The position numbers were made by a program, and so were the translations under genes. A stretch of 64,000 bases of DNA, taken from assembly GCA_964497585.1 (NCBI GenBank), contig CAZCDS010000013.1, positions 58,367 to 122,366 on the forward strand, read 5' to 3'. The notes under the pieces were generated by a model that searched no databases, was not told the DNA's origin, and saw only the letters and a program-made list of their open reading frames with translations. Positions 33,238-42,112 of this stretch are shown here, in pieces; position 1 is the first letter of the stretch, and each line of letters begins with the position of its first letter. This DNA comes from CAZCDS01 sp964497585 (GTDB lineage: Bacteria; Desulfobacterota; Desulfomonilia; Desulfomonilales; Desulfomonilaceae).

Positions 33238-35025
33238 TCATCTGCGGCAGAACGCGGAGAGTTTGATCTGTTTCTGCAGCGGCGGCACGGGCACCGAGGA
33301 TGTATCCAGACCGAAATTTTCCGGTGTCTCTCCGGACTTGACGTCAAGATCGAGAGTCGCCCGACGAGTCTTCCTCAGATCGCTGTTCTTGGGATTCAAG
33401 GTTATCGCCGCGGTGAAATCGTCCACCGCCGGCTCTAGATTCTTCTTGATTCCGGTTTCCAGGTACGTGAGTCCTCTCAGCTCATAAGCCAGCGTTAGTT
33501 CCGGCCGATAGACCATCGCGGAGGTATACAGCTCTATTGCAGCGTCGTAGTCCTTCGTCATCTGACGGATGAGGCCTCTGAACAGGTAGGCCTCCGCATC
33601 TTTGCCGTGGTAGCTGAGCACCTTTTTGAAGTCCGCCAGCCCCTTTGCCAGGTACCCGTGGCGTTTGATATCCGTGGAATCCAATCCCATTGCGATACCG
33701 AGGTGAGCAAGCCCCCGGTTGAAGTAGGTTTTCTCCATCTGGCGGGCGAGCGCGGAGGGATCGCCCAGGTTCGCGTGGTACCGCTCTATCAGGTCATACA
33801 GGCGAGCGGCGTCCTCGAGCTTGCCCGCTTGCTGTGCGGAGACGGCTTGCGCCAACCGTCCCACTACGCATCTGGCATTGTCTATCACGACCATGCCCGG
33901 CCTCTCCCATGTAAACCGGTTGCCGTTCGCCTCAGTGGCCGCTATCCGAATGCCGTAGGAGAGCTGCTTCACGCCTTCCGCCACTCCAACGGGAATATCG
34001 ATCTTCACTGATAAACGCGCCGAGTTCTCCGATGGCGGCCCACCGGGTCGCCCGTATGCGGTGCTCCCCACAAGGACCAGAGACCTGCTGCCCGCGCCGG
34101 GCGGAACAAGATAGACCTTCACTCCCGACATAGGCGATTCCGCCTTGATGGTACCTTTCAAGACTGCTGTCTGCGCGGGACAGAACTCCTGGACGGATTC
34201 TGTTGAGCCTTCTGATTCCGTCAAGCGTATGTCGCTGAACTTCGCGGCGGCCCCGGAGAACTCGAGCTTCGGAAGCTTGCCCTCCGTTGAAATGATGAAG
34301 TAGGGCGGATCGAAGCCGAACCCCCCTTTGTTCACGGTCAGTTTGAAGGAGCCCTTCGCCCCGGGTTTCTGCACGTAGAACCGTCCGTCCTTGCCGGTCT
34401 TGGTTGGTTTGCCGACCATCTTACCCTGAAAATTGCGTACAGCGACCGTTGCGCCGGCCAGGCCTCGATCCCCGTGAAAGACCCGTCCCGTGAAACTCGG
34501 CGCAACCAAGAAGCTGGTCTTTCTCGTGATTCTGATCTCTTTCCCGATCGCGAGAACCAGGGTGAGCTGGTACGAACCTGGTTTGAGCTTCTTCTTGATG
34601 TCCTTGCCTGTACCCACTCTGACCGATTTGACCGCGCTCCGAGGTTTGTGCTTCACTTTTCCTCTCCTGCCTTTCGCGGGTTTTCCCTTCTTCGGTACAG
34701 GCTTCTTGGCAACCACCGGCACTGCCGTCCACGTGAGGTTCTTGTTGCTCACCTTCACGTCCCTGGAAACCACGTTCGCTTTGAAGACTACCGGAAGCTC
34801 AGCCGGATAAAATGCACCCCTCACGGGAGAAACGATCTGGAGTTTGATCGTGGCCGCCTTCTTTGCAGCTCTCTCCTTCTTTTTGGCCTTCACGACTTCC
34901 GTGGACCTGAGCATATCCTTCAGGCCTGCGGGAATCTTCCTTGCGACAAGGCTTTCCAGATCACACCCCGCTAACCAAAACACCGGCAATATGACGCAGA
35001 CAACTGTGAGAGTCTTCCGAACCAT
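33238..35025 (-). CDS. TPR-containing lipoprotein with beta-sandwich domains
   Basis: 595 residues. MVRKTLTVVCVILPVFWLAG followed by CDLE gives a good lipobox (LAGC) and justifies the start at 35025 over the longer frame from 35058. A very basic Lys/Pro-rich stretch (about 90-115) lies between beta-rich segments; residues about 160-235 resemble a carboxypeptidase-regulatory-like fold (FTGRVFHGDRGLAGATVAVR). The C-terminal third (about 420-570) has TPR units: AYLFRGLIRQMTKDYDAAIE, LAYELRGLTYLETGIKKNLE. Likely an envelope-anchored scaffold. Function unknown. Confidence 0.7.
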   Translation of the reverse strand: MVRKTLTVVCVILPVFWLAGCDLESLVARKIPAGLKDMLRSTEVVKAKKKERAAKKAATIKLQIVSPVRGAFYPAELPVVFKANVVSRDVKVSNKNLTWTAVPVVAKKPVPKKGKPAKGRRGKVKHKPRSAVKSVRVGTGKDIKKKLKPGSYQLTLVLAIGKEIRITRKTSFLVAPSFTGRVFHGDRGLAGATVAVRNFQGKMVGKPTKTGKDGRFYVQKPGAKGSFKLTVNKGGFGFDPPYFIISTEGKLPKLEFSGAAAKFSDIRLTESEGSTESVQEFCPAQTAVLKGTIKAESPMSGVKVYLVPPGAGSRSLVLVGSTAYGRPGGPPSENSARLSVKIDIPVGVAEGVKQLSYGIRIAATEANGNRFTWERPGMVVIDNARCVVGRLAQAVSAQQAGKLEDAARLYDLIERYHANLGDPSALARQMEKTYFNRGLAHLGIAMGLDSTDIKRHGYLAKGLADFKKVLSYHGKDAEAYLFRGLIRQMTKDYDAAIELYTSAMVYRPELTLAYELRGLTYLETGIKKNLEPAVDDFTAAITLNPKNSDLRKTRRATLDLDVKSGETPENFGLDTSSVPVPPLQKQIKLSAFCRR

Positions 35026-35402
35026 TGGGCTACACTCCGGGTTTCTCCCTCGGGACATACGGGTGACGTCACCTCGTCGGACCTACCGAGCCCCTGGCGA
35101 TGCAGACTTCATCCCGCAAGGGCAAACCCGAGATGACAACATGCATCCCTCGGCCACCGTGCCAGCGAATGCTTACCTAAATCAAGGGCTCTTCACAGCC
35201 GGTCCGCCGCGCCGAGCGCCGGTCGACAGCCGCATCCCCGCGGCCGTGCAAGTGACCTTCGATGTGAGATTACACCGCCTTAAGAGGGACCGTCAAGGAA
35301 TCGCTCCGCATGGTCCGATTCGCTGACGGAGTCTGGCCTCCGTGCGAGAGGGGGAGGAATTGACAGCTTTGCTCTTTCGAACGAGTAAGACAGATGGGTT
35401 TC

Positions 35403-35462
35403 CGACGAAGGGACATTGACCCCGCGTCCTTGAGGGGCTGGCCACTTTCAGAATCCTCCCCT
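35403..35462 (+). repeat. Dispersed intergenic repeat, copy 3
   Basis: ACGAAggGACATTGACCCCG and what follows (GGGGC-t-GGCCAC, then TTcAgAATCcTCCCC) align with the copy at 26671-26730 over about 55 bases. The hairpin is weaker here (CCCC...GGGG). Confidence 0.65.
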
Positions 35463-35612
35463 TTTAACATACGCGCTGACCTGGTATGAGAGATTGCTTC
35501 TTTGCTCGAACGTGCAACGGAAGTAAGCCGGTCATTCAGAGCAGCGATGACCGAAGACCCGACTGCCTCGCAAACTGGGTCAAGGAAACTCAGTTACTCG
35601 TCGCCGCGCAAC

Positions 35613-35663
35613 CCCGCCTTCAAGCTTGTCATTGCCCGCGTTGCCGCCGATGGTGTCCTGACC
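35613..35663 (-). pseudogene. Possible relic of an RTX (calcium-binding repeat) protein
   Basis: On the minus strand these 51 bases read GQDTIGGNAGNDKLEGG, which includes a perfect RTX nonapeptide (GGNAGNDKL) with a second partial one before it. The frame closes soon after, and neighbouring stretches are not RTX-like in the same frame, so this is at best a scrap. The rest of the gap 35026-36110 holds the repeat at 35403 and the tandem repeat at 35846. Confidence 0.25.
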
Positions 35664-35845
35664 CAGTTCCCAGCAGCTGCGAGTACACCAAACCGATGTC
35701 ACCGAGGCATGGCCTCTTTCATAGGATATCCCCAGCCCGCACCCACATCGAAACCTTCCGGGGCGAGCCATGCCTTGAACGAGAGCACTTCGATTCCCAA
35801 CAACCCCGGCTCTGCCCGCTTCACCGGTGAATTAGGTATGGTGTA

Positions 35846-35879
35846 CCCAGAACTCTCCCAGAACTCTACCCAGAACTCC
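35846..35879 (+). repeat. Short tandem repeat
   Basis: Three successive units of 11-12 bases, CCCAGAACTCT / CCCAGAACTCTA / CCCAGAACTCC. Not coding in any sensible frame. Confidence 0.6.
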
Positions 35880-36110
35880 CAGACCCCCCCTGGTAGATTG
35901 TGTTTGGCCGGCTAACGGAAGCGCGCCCGGTGATGGAGAGTGTTTCTACCAGTGAATCTATGAGCCTTGCGGAATTGTCAGCTTGTGCATGTGGTTGGAT
36001 TCCCCACTATGCCTGCTTGTCCTTGAAGGATTCCTTGTCGTTGAAGACAAGGAAACGAACAAGAGAATCGTCAAGCTGGCCATGTGAGGTAGTCCGTTCG
36101 AACATCGCGA

Positions 36111-38678
36111 CTACTCCATGGCCCCGTGTCGTCTGAGCAAATCCACGCTCTCCGGCAGTCGTTCGGTCTCGAGGTATCCCAGCGCTGTTCGGCCGCTCCC
36201 GTCCCTTGCATTCACGTCGGCACCCTGTTGTACCAGGAGTTCGATAATATCGCTGTCTCCGAGTCTCGCGGCCATCGTGAGCGCGGTCCCGCCATCTCTG
36301 GCCTTTGCATTGACCGAGGCGCCCTTGTCGAGCAGCATCTTCACGACTGCCGCATGCCCTCGTGCTGCGGCTTCCATGAGTGCCGTGCGTCCAGCACTGT
36401 CCACGGCGTCAAGATTTGCTCCTTTTGTCAGAAGGATCTTAACTACCTCACTGCGTCCTCTTTGGGAAGCAGCCATCAGGGCCGTCAGGCCGTTCCCGGC
36501 CTTCGCGTTGACATCAGCACCTGAATCAATAAGTCGCTGAACTTGTGCCATGTCCCCAAGGATAGCAGCTATCGGCAGGGTCATCTGCGCCCCGTATGCT
36601 TTGAGTAGTCCTGTCACCCCAGTGCGTCCATTTTCGGCGGCAATCATGAGCGCCGTCCGCCCAGCGTTATCCACTGCCTTCACATCTGCGCCTTTGTTGA
36701 GGAGCAGTTGCACCAGTTTGGTTCGTCCGAGCCTGGCGACTTCCATTAGTGTTGTTGAGCCGCTACGGTCCTGGGCATTGATGTCTGCCCCTCTGTCGAG
36801 GAGCAGCTTCACTTCATTGATGTAGCCCCCTTCAGCAGCTTTCATCAGAGCTGTGCGGCCACGTCGGTCCGCAGCTCGAACATCTGCGCCTTTGTCTATG
36901 AGCAGTTGCATTACATTGGGGTGGCGCATCTGAGCCGCCATCATAAGAGGTGTGCCGCCATTTTGATCCTTTGCGTTGACGTTGGCACCTGCGATCACGA
37001 GCCGTTGGACCGCTGCCAGGTCGCCCAGTGTCGCTGCGATTGGCAATGTTACTTCGGACCCACCATCTTTGAGCAACTTAACCACGTCGCCGCGTCTCCA
37101 TTTGGCCGCGATCATGAGCGCCGAGTTCCCCTGCCTGTCCTGGGCACTCACGTCTGCGCCTTTCTGCAAGAGCAGACGCACCACATCTCCGCACCCGCCG
37201 CGAGCCGCCTTCATGAGGGGTGTCTCACCACGGTTGTCGGGCGCATTGACATCCGCTCCGTTTTCCAAGAGTAGCCTTACAAGGTCTGTCTGCCTCGCTC
37301 CAGCCGCCCCCGCAAGGGCGGTGGCACCACTGTTGTCACGCGCATTGACATCAGCCCCTTTGGCCAAGAGGACCCGGACTGCATCGATGCGGCCACTCCC
37401 AATACTATCGGCGGCCGCCATGAGGGCGGTGCTGCCAACCGCGTCCTTGGCATCAACATTTGCCCCGCTATCGAGTAGGAGCATCAGCACATCGGGACGA
37501 GCTAGCGTATGTGGACCTCCCACAGCTTTGGGTCCATCACTATTCTCCGCAACGACCCATTTCACTACGCCCTTTTGCAGCTGACCGGCAGCCCCCATAA
37601 GTGCCGTCCAGCCATCCTTGTCCCTTGCGTTAACATCAGCGCCTGAGTCGAGGAGGAGCTTAATGAGGAGGAGGCTCCCGTTGAGTGCGGCTTGCATCAA
37701 TGCGGATCTGCCATAACGGTCACGGGCATTGACGTTGGCGCCATTAAGTAGCAACGCCTTCACTACTTCCATATGATTTTTCTTCGCAGCCCAGATCAGT
37801 GCGGTTGCGCCAGACCCGTCCTGAGCATCGACGTCAGCGCCCTTGGAGAGAAGTTCCTGAACAATGTTCCCGTGACCCTCCTTAGCAGCACAAATCAGTG
37901 GGCTCGGATGAGTCCGCGTCTGCTGGTTGACGGTGGTGCCCTCCGAGAGAAGCCTTCCGACAGCTTGCAGGTCGCCCAGATAAGCAGCCCCTGCTAAGGT
38001 GAGACGAGCACCACGCCTTCTCAGTGACCTCAGCACTTGGATATGACCCAACCGAGTCGCGCACTTGTCGGCTGTCTGGCCGTACTTGTCTGTCGCATTG
38101 ATGTCAGCCCCGTGCTCCAGAAGAAGTTTCACGACATTGAGATGACCGCGAATGGTCGCGTGCACAAGAGCAGTCCTGCCATCGTTGTCTGTCGCATTGA
38201 CATCGGCGCCTCGATCAAGAAGCACCTTTGCCGGAGCCGCGTTACCGATCCAGGCAGCCCATGTGAGGGCTGTCCAACCGTTCAGATCCCGTATCAGGAG
38301 GTTAGCGCCGTTCTCGAGAAGCATCCGGACCACTTCGAGTGCATCAGCTCCCTCGCCCGAGGCCCATCTTGCCAGTTCGGAACTGGCAGGCCCGGCAGCC
38401 CACATCAACGCGGTTCTGCCGAGTACGTCCCTGGCGTTGACGTCAGCTCCCTGCGCCAGCACGGCTTTGACTCGCGCGGCTTGTCCCCATTGAGCTGCGT
38501 GAATGAGCTGCCCATCAAGGCTATTGGTATCCTTGGCTGCGCCAGCGGATGCCGGCAGTGCCAAAATCACCACAATAACCATACTCGTCAGGATAATGCG
38601 AATGACATGAGTCATCACGAGAATCTTCGAGCTATTCGACTCGCGCACATTTCTCGGGACACGGTTACGGTCTTTCAT
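36111..38678 (-). CDS. Exported protein with about 24 ankyrin repeats
   Basis: 855 residues. AAGGGA precedes the ATG at 38678. The N-terminus has a charged stretch of 21 residues, then a hydrophobic segment ending ALPASAGAAKD, which looks like a long signal peptide, so the repeats should lie in the periplasm or outside. From residue about 55 to the end I count 24 ankyrin repeats (for example GRTALMKAAEGGYINEVKLL, DRGADINAQDRS). Three repeats break the rule with a similar start (LAGAAYLGDLQAVGRLL, LPIAATLGDLAAVQRLV, LPIAAILGDMAQVQRLI), dividing the array into blocks. Ankyrin arrays bind protein partners; the partner here is unknown. Confidence 0.88.
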   Translation of the reverse strand: MKDRNRVPRNVRESNSSKILVMTHVIRIILTSMVIVVILALPASAGAAKDTNSLDGQLIHAAQWGQAARVKAVLAQGADVNARDVLGRTALMWAAGPASSELARWASGEGADALEVVRMLLENGANLLIRDLNGWTALTWAAWIGNAAPAKVLLDRGADVNATDNDGRTALVHATIRGHLNVVKLLLEHGADINATDKYGQTADKCATRLGHIQVLRSLRRRGARLTLAGAAYLGDLQAVGRLLSEGTTVNQQTRTHPSPLICAAKEGHGNIVQELLSKGADVDAQDGSGATALIWAAKKNHMEVVKALLLNGANVNARDRYGRSALMQAALNGSLLLIKLLLDSGADVNARDKDGWTALMGAAGQLQKGVVKWVVAENSDGPKAVGGPHTLARPDVLMLLLDSGANVDAKDAVGSTALMAAADSIGSGRIDAVRVLLAKGADVNARDNSGATALAGAAGARQTDLVRLLLENGADVNAPDNRGETPLMKAARGGCGDVVRLLLQKGADVSAQDRQGNSALMIAAKWRRGDVVKLLKDGGSEVTLPIAATLGDLAAVQRLVIAGANVNAKDQNGGTPLMMAAQMRHPNVMQLLIDKGADVRAADRRGRTALMKAAEGGYINEVKLLLDRGADINAQDRSGSTTLMEVARLGRTKLVQLLLNKGADVKAVDNAGRTALMIAAENGRTGVTGLLKAYGAQMTLPIAAILGDMAQVQRLIDSGADVNAKAGNGLTALMAASQRGRSEVVKILLTKGANLDAVDSAGRTALMEAAARGHAAVVKMLLDKGASVNAKARDGGTALTMAARLGDSDIIELLVQQGADVNARDGSGRTALGYLETERLPESVDLLRRHGAME

Positions 38679-39155
38679 GGCAGTCCCTTTGGGTGCCCTG
38701 CCTCAGTCTGCTCACGGTGTATCTTCTCCAGGAAGTTTCCACCACCGAGCCACCAAGAAGATAACGAACCCAAGAGTCTTCAACCAAACGGGCAGGGGGG
38801 AACAGAGAAGACTTCCTTACCGTGAGCGAGCCGCCTCGACTCCCCAAGGCGACCGCCTGCCTCGCCCACACAGTCTGTCATATAACGCGCTATTGGCTTT
38901 GCCTTGACTACGCGATTGCGAGGAAATCCGTACGGAATGTGAACAGTATATCAAAAGTACCAAGGGGGCTCAAATCGTGCCACGAGTGACGGGCTACCCT
39001 CACTGCGAACGGCCGTGCTGAGTCGTCAGGCAATCAGCGAGTTTTGACTGAGTCTCCATGCTTCGTCCCTACGGGCACCTGCCTCCGGTCGGCACGAGCA
39101 GGACTTTCGCCCGGGGCTGTGCCCTTCGACGTATGGAATTTGGTATAGGACTTTT

Positions 39156-39190
39156 CCTCACCCCAAACCTCTTCCAGAGGGAGAGGGGCC
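39156..39190. repeat. Palindromic intergenic repeat, type 2, copy 1
   Basis: CCTCACCCCAAACCTC...GAGGGAGAGGGGCC, an imperfect palindrome. The same outline (CTCACCCCAA..CCTC, GGAGAGGGG) recurs at 45204-45250. Confidence 0.5.
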
Positions 39191-39314
39191 AATCCCGTCT
39201 CGGCGAGACCGCGAAAGAGCGATTCGGTCAGGGAAGATTCCAGGTGGAGAGCGCGTGCCACGCATGTGATTGCGCATCAGTATGACATGTGTGCGGGGAG
39301 CTATTCCGTTCTTC

Positions 39315-39344
39315 TTGACATGCGCAGGCTTTACGTGATAGTTT
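39315..39344 (+). promoter_or_regulatory. Possible rlpA promoter
   Basis: A perfect TTGACA (39315-39320) with TAGTTT 18 bases on, in an AT-rich stretch about 50 bases before rlpA. A second TATAGA lies at 39365. The choice between them is open. Confidence 0.35.
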
Positions 39345-39390
39345 TACTTTCGATATTGAGGTGTTATAGACTGAACATCAATTCCATTCT

Positions 39391-39954
39391 ATGAAATACT
39401 TTCAACATTTAGTACTCTTTGCTCTTGTTTTGATTCTTGCAAGCGGCTGCGCGCACAGAGTCTCTTCCGTCAAGAAGCCACGGCCCGGTTCATACACGGT
39501 GTTCGGCGAGACCTACTACCCTGTCAAGAGAGTTCGCGCAGGCCATTTCACCAGCGGCATCGCTTCCTGGTACGGTCCGAAGTTCCATGGGAAGAAAACC
39601 TCCTGCGGCGAAGTCTATGATATGCACCTTATGACCGCAGCCCACAAAACGTTGCCCATGAATACGCTCGTCAGAGTCACAAACCTCGAAAACGGCCGCT
39701 ACGCGGTGGTGCGCATCAATGACCGGGGTCCCTTCGTGGATAACCGGGTCATAGACTTGTCGTTCGCGGCGGCCAAAGACCTGGGCCTGGTGCGCGCGGG
39801 AACCGCACCCGTCAGGGTGACGGTGCTCGGATCGGCAAAATCGGCAATCGCGCGCGGACAGTCCGTCCCGTGGTATCGAAAATCTCCGTTGCTGGCCCTC
39901 AGCAGACTCTTTGCCGGAAGAGGTCGTTTGAGAGATCGTTTCAAGCGGATTTGA
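39391..39954 (+). CDS. rlpA: RlpA-like septal ring lipoprotein / lytic transglycosylase
   Basis: 187 residues. Lipoprotein signal peptide with lipobox LASGC (Cys20). The double-psi beta-barrel domain (about 50-150) has the RlpA hallmarks: SGIASWYGPKFHGKKTSCGE, DMHLMTAAHKTLPMNT, VRINDRGPFVDNRVIDLSFA. RlpA cleaves peptidoglycan strands that lack stem peptides and acts at the division site or the pole. The C-terminal SPOR domain found in enterobacterial and pseudomonad RlpA is missing; instead there is a short basic tail (GRGRLRDRFKRI). No clear ribosome site precedes the ATG. Confidence 0.9.
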   Translation: MKYFQHLVLFALVLILASGCAHRVSSVKKPRPGSYTVFGETYYPVKRVRAGHFTSGIASWYGPKFHGKKTSCGEVYDMHLMTAAHKTLPMNTLVRVTNLENGRYAVVRINDRGPFVDNRVIDLSFAAAKDLGLVRAGTAPVRVTVLGSAKSAIARGQSVPWYRKSPLLALSRLFAGRGRLRDRFKRI

Positions 39955-40112
39955 GCCCGCGGTATTCCCCGAAGCGCGAGCTGACGCCCGGCAAGAGCGT
40001 TCGATGCCAACTCTTCCTTCTGGTGTTGGCACCCCGATTCCTCCCAGTCGCATTCCATGATAGAACGAGTCGAGCCACCGTTCGGTGACTAGGCGCTGTG
40101 GCAGAGGTCTGC

Positions 40113-41453
40113 ATGAAGATAACGATCATAGGCGGAGGGCTTGCAGGGAGCGAGGCCGCGTGGCAATTGGCGCGGAGAGGTGTCCCGGTGCGGCTCGTTG
40201 AAATGAAGCCCGCGCGGTTCTCTCCGGCACACAGGTCTCCCGCGCTGGGGGAGCTTGTCTGTTCCAATTCGCTCAGATCCGCGTCGCTCCGGTCCGCTGC
40301 CGGACTGCTCAAGGAAGAGATGCGAATCCTCGATTCGTTGATCATGCAGGCTGCGGACGAGACGCAGGTTCCCGCGGGAAAGGCGCTCGCGGTGGACCGG
40401 GAGCTGTTTGCTCGGTACATCACGGAACGGATAGATGAACATGATCTCATCAGTTTGGAGCGACACGAAGTCACCGAGATTCCGGGCCCCGAGGAGGGCT
40501 TCGTGATCATTGCGACAGGACCGCTCACGTCCGATCCCCTCGCCCGCGCGGTGGCCGAGAGGCTCGGATCGGACGGACTGGCTTTCTACGATGCCATAGC
40601 GCCTATAGTGACCGCGGAATCGCTCGACTTCCATCGGGTATTCAGAGCCTCACGGTACGAAGAAGGCGAAGGGGACTACCTCAACGCTCCCATGGACGAG
40701 CCTACGTATCGGTCCTTTGTTCAGGAGATCCTCGACGCGCAAAAGGTTGACCCTCATCCCTTCGAAGACATTCCGCACTTCGAAGGATGCCTCCCTGTTG
40801 AGGAACTCGCTCGCAGAGGACCGGACACCCTAGCGTTCGGGCCGATGAAACCCGTCGGTCTCGTCGAGCCGGGTACCGGCAAACGCCCTTTCGCGGTCGT
40901 GCAGTTAAGGGCCGAGAACCGGGAGCAGACCCTTTACAATCTGGTAGGATTTCAAACGAAGATGACGCATCCCGAGCAGGAACGGGTTTTCCGAATGATT
41001 CCCGGCCTTGAGAACGCGGTCTTCGCCCGCCTCGGGTCTATTCACCGCAATACCTATCTCGACGCGCCCCGGCTGCTCGACATCTATTCACGGGCCAGGT
41101 CCGAGCCTCATCTCTTCTTTGCCGGTCAAATTACCGGTGTGGAGGGGTACATAGAATCGACCGCATCAGGACTTGTGGTCGGGATCATGGCGGGCCTGCT
41201 GGCCGCGGGCGTCGAACCGGGGCCACCCTCTTCCGCGTCCGCCATCGGGGCCTTGCTCAAGCATACACGGGACGAGCCTATCAAACAGTATGAACCGATG
41301 AACATCACCTTCGGTCTTATGGCTCCGCCCCCTGGAGGAACGCCCAAGAGAATGAAGAAGGAGGTGCTCGCGGAACGGGCTCTTCAAGTAGTGAGGGACT
41401 GGAAAGGCCAAATCGACTCCCTATGGGAAGAGGTGAACACTCCGCGGCTTTGA
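40113..41453 (+). CDS. trmFO: Methylenetetrahydrofolate-tRNA-(uracil-5-)-methyltransferase TrmFO
   Basis: 446 residues. It makes ribothymidine at position 54 of the tRNA T-loop, using methylenetetrahydrofolate and FAD. It opens with the FAD-binding IIGGGLAGSEAAWQLARRGV, then CSNSLRSASL (catalytic Cys region), AAGLLKEEMR, and ends with GQITGVEGYIESTASGLVVG plus ALLKHTRDE. ATG 40113 has AGAGG 5 bases upstream; the GTG at 40098 is less likely. TrmFO rather than TrmA is normal for Desulfobacterota and Gram-positives. Confidence 0.95.
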   Translation: MKITIIGGGLAGSEAAWQLARRGVPVRLVEMKPARFSPAHRSPALGELVCSNSLRSASLRSAAGLLKEEMRILDSLIMQAADETQVPAGKALAVDRELFARYITERIDEHDLISLERHEVTEIPGPEEGFVIIATGPLTSDPLARAVAERLGSDGLAFYDAIAPIVTAESLDFHRVFRASRYEEGEGDYLNAPMDEPTYRSFVQEILDAQKVDPHPFEDIPHFEGCLPVEELARRGPDTLAFGPMKPVGLVEPGTGKRPFAVVQLRAENREQTLYNLVGFQTKMTHPEQERVFRMIPGLENAVFARLGSIHRNTYLDAPRLLDIYSRARSEPHLFFAGQITGVEGYIESTASGLVVGIMAGLLAAGVEPGPPSSASAIGALLKHTRDEPIKQYEPMNITFGLMAPPPGGTPKRMKKEVLAERALQVVRDWKGQIDSLWEEVNTPRL

Positions 41454-42112
41454 CGATGGCCGATACGAATGCGCTTTCGAGTCAATAAGATTCAGGCGTT
41501 TCGACCTGTCGTCTGCGAAATAAAAGTCCCCCCTCTCCTCTTAAGATCTCCGGAGGCTTTGAGTTCTTTCACTCGCTTACCGTCGACGCTTTGCCCTCCC
41601 TATACGGCCCGAGTGAGGAAGCGATTGAGCGAACGGGGATGTTTCCGGTCGATAAAAATACGGTTATGATTTCCACCCGGAGTTTTTATGAGATCATGAG
41701 CCCGAGAACGTACCGCTGCACGTGCTCGAATGCAGGCGTCCCAAAGTGCTCCTGGTAAGGGGCAAGCGCCTCTCTCAATTCCTCGGGAAGGTCAGTAACC
41801 AAAGGTATCGCGGCTAACCTCGTTGTTCCGGACCTTCTCGAGCCGCGCATCTCCCGCTTTTGAAGCATCCATTTCGCATTGAACGCAACTATGATACGCG
41901 GACTCCGACATGAAAAGCACTCCGAAAGCCGACAGAATCTCATTCGCAAGAGTTCAGTACCTTACCTTAGAGGTCGTCCTGAGACTCCTGGCTCTTGCCG
42001 TTTCTTATCCGCTCTGGCACAAGCAACTGAAGAATGCAAGCCTAAGGATACAGAAAAAATATGGCGGTGAGAGCCTCTCAGCAAAGAGCGCCCTCAGCGG
42101 TGTGCCGGTGCG
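41454..42112. other. Gap between trmFO and dnaK
   Basis: About 660 bases between convergent genes. It holds the transposase scrap at 41686-41868 and a CCCCCCTCTCCTC stretch near 41528 that resembles the tail of the dispersed repeat. No intact gene is seen. Confidence 0.35.
41686..41868 (-). pseudogene. N-terminal scrap of a DDE-type transposase
   Basis: The minus strand reads IPLVTDLPEELREALAPYQE then HFGTPAFEHVQRYVLGLMIS and a stop. This matches the usual N-terminus of IS4/IS701-like transposases (PxxHFxxPxxxHxxRYVxGL). No DDE catalytic domain follows in any frame, so only about 55 residues survive. The family call is from memory of the pattern. Confidence 0.45.

Larger units (their letters stand above)
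38679..39390. other. Intergenic stretch between the ankyrin gene and rlpA
   Basis: About 710 bases, the shared upstream region of two divergent genes. It holds a palindromic repeat at 39156-39190 and a promoter-like pair at 39315-39344. No gene or relic is seen. Confidence 0.35.

Noticed and set aside
35502..35915. A 137-codon plus-strand frame
   Set aside because: Low-complexity translation spanning the short tandem repeat; no ribosome site.
42054..42080. Possible terminator after dnaK (TGAGAGGCTCTCA with a nearby T-run)
   Set aside because: The stem is only 5-6 bases, and the T-run is separated from it by 7 bases.
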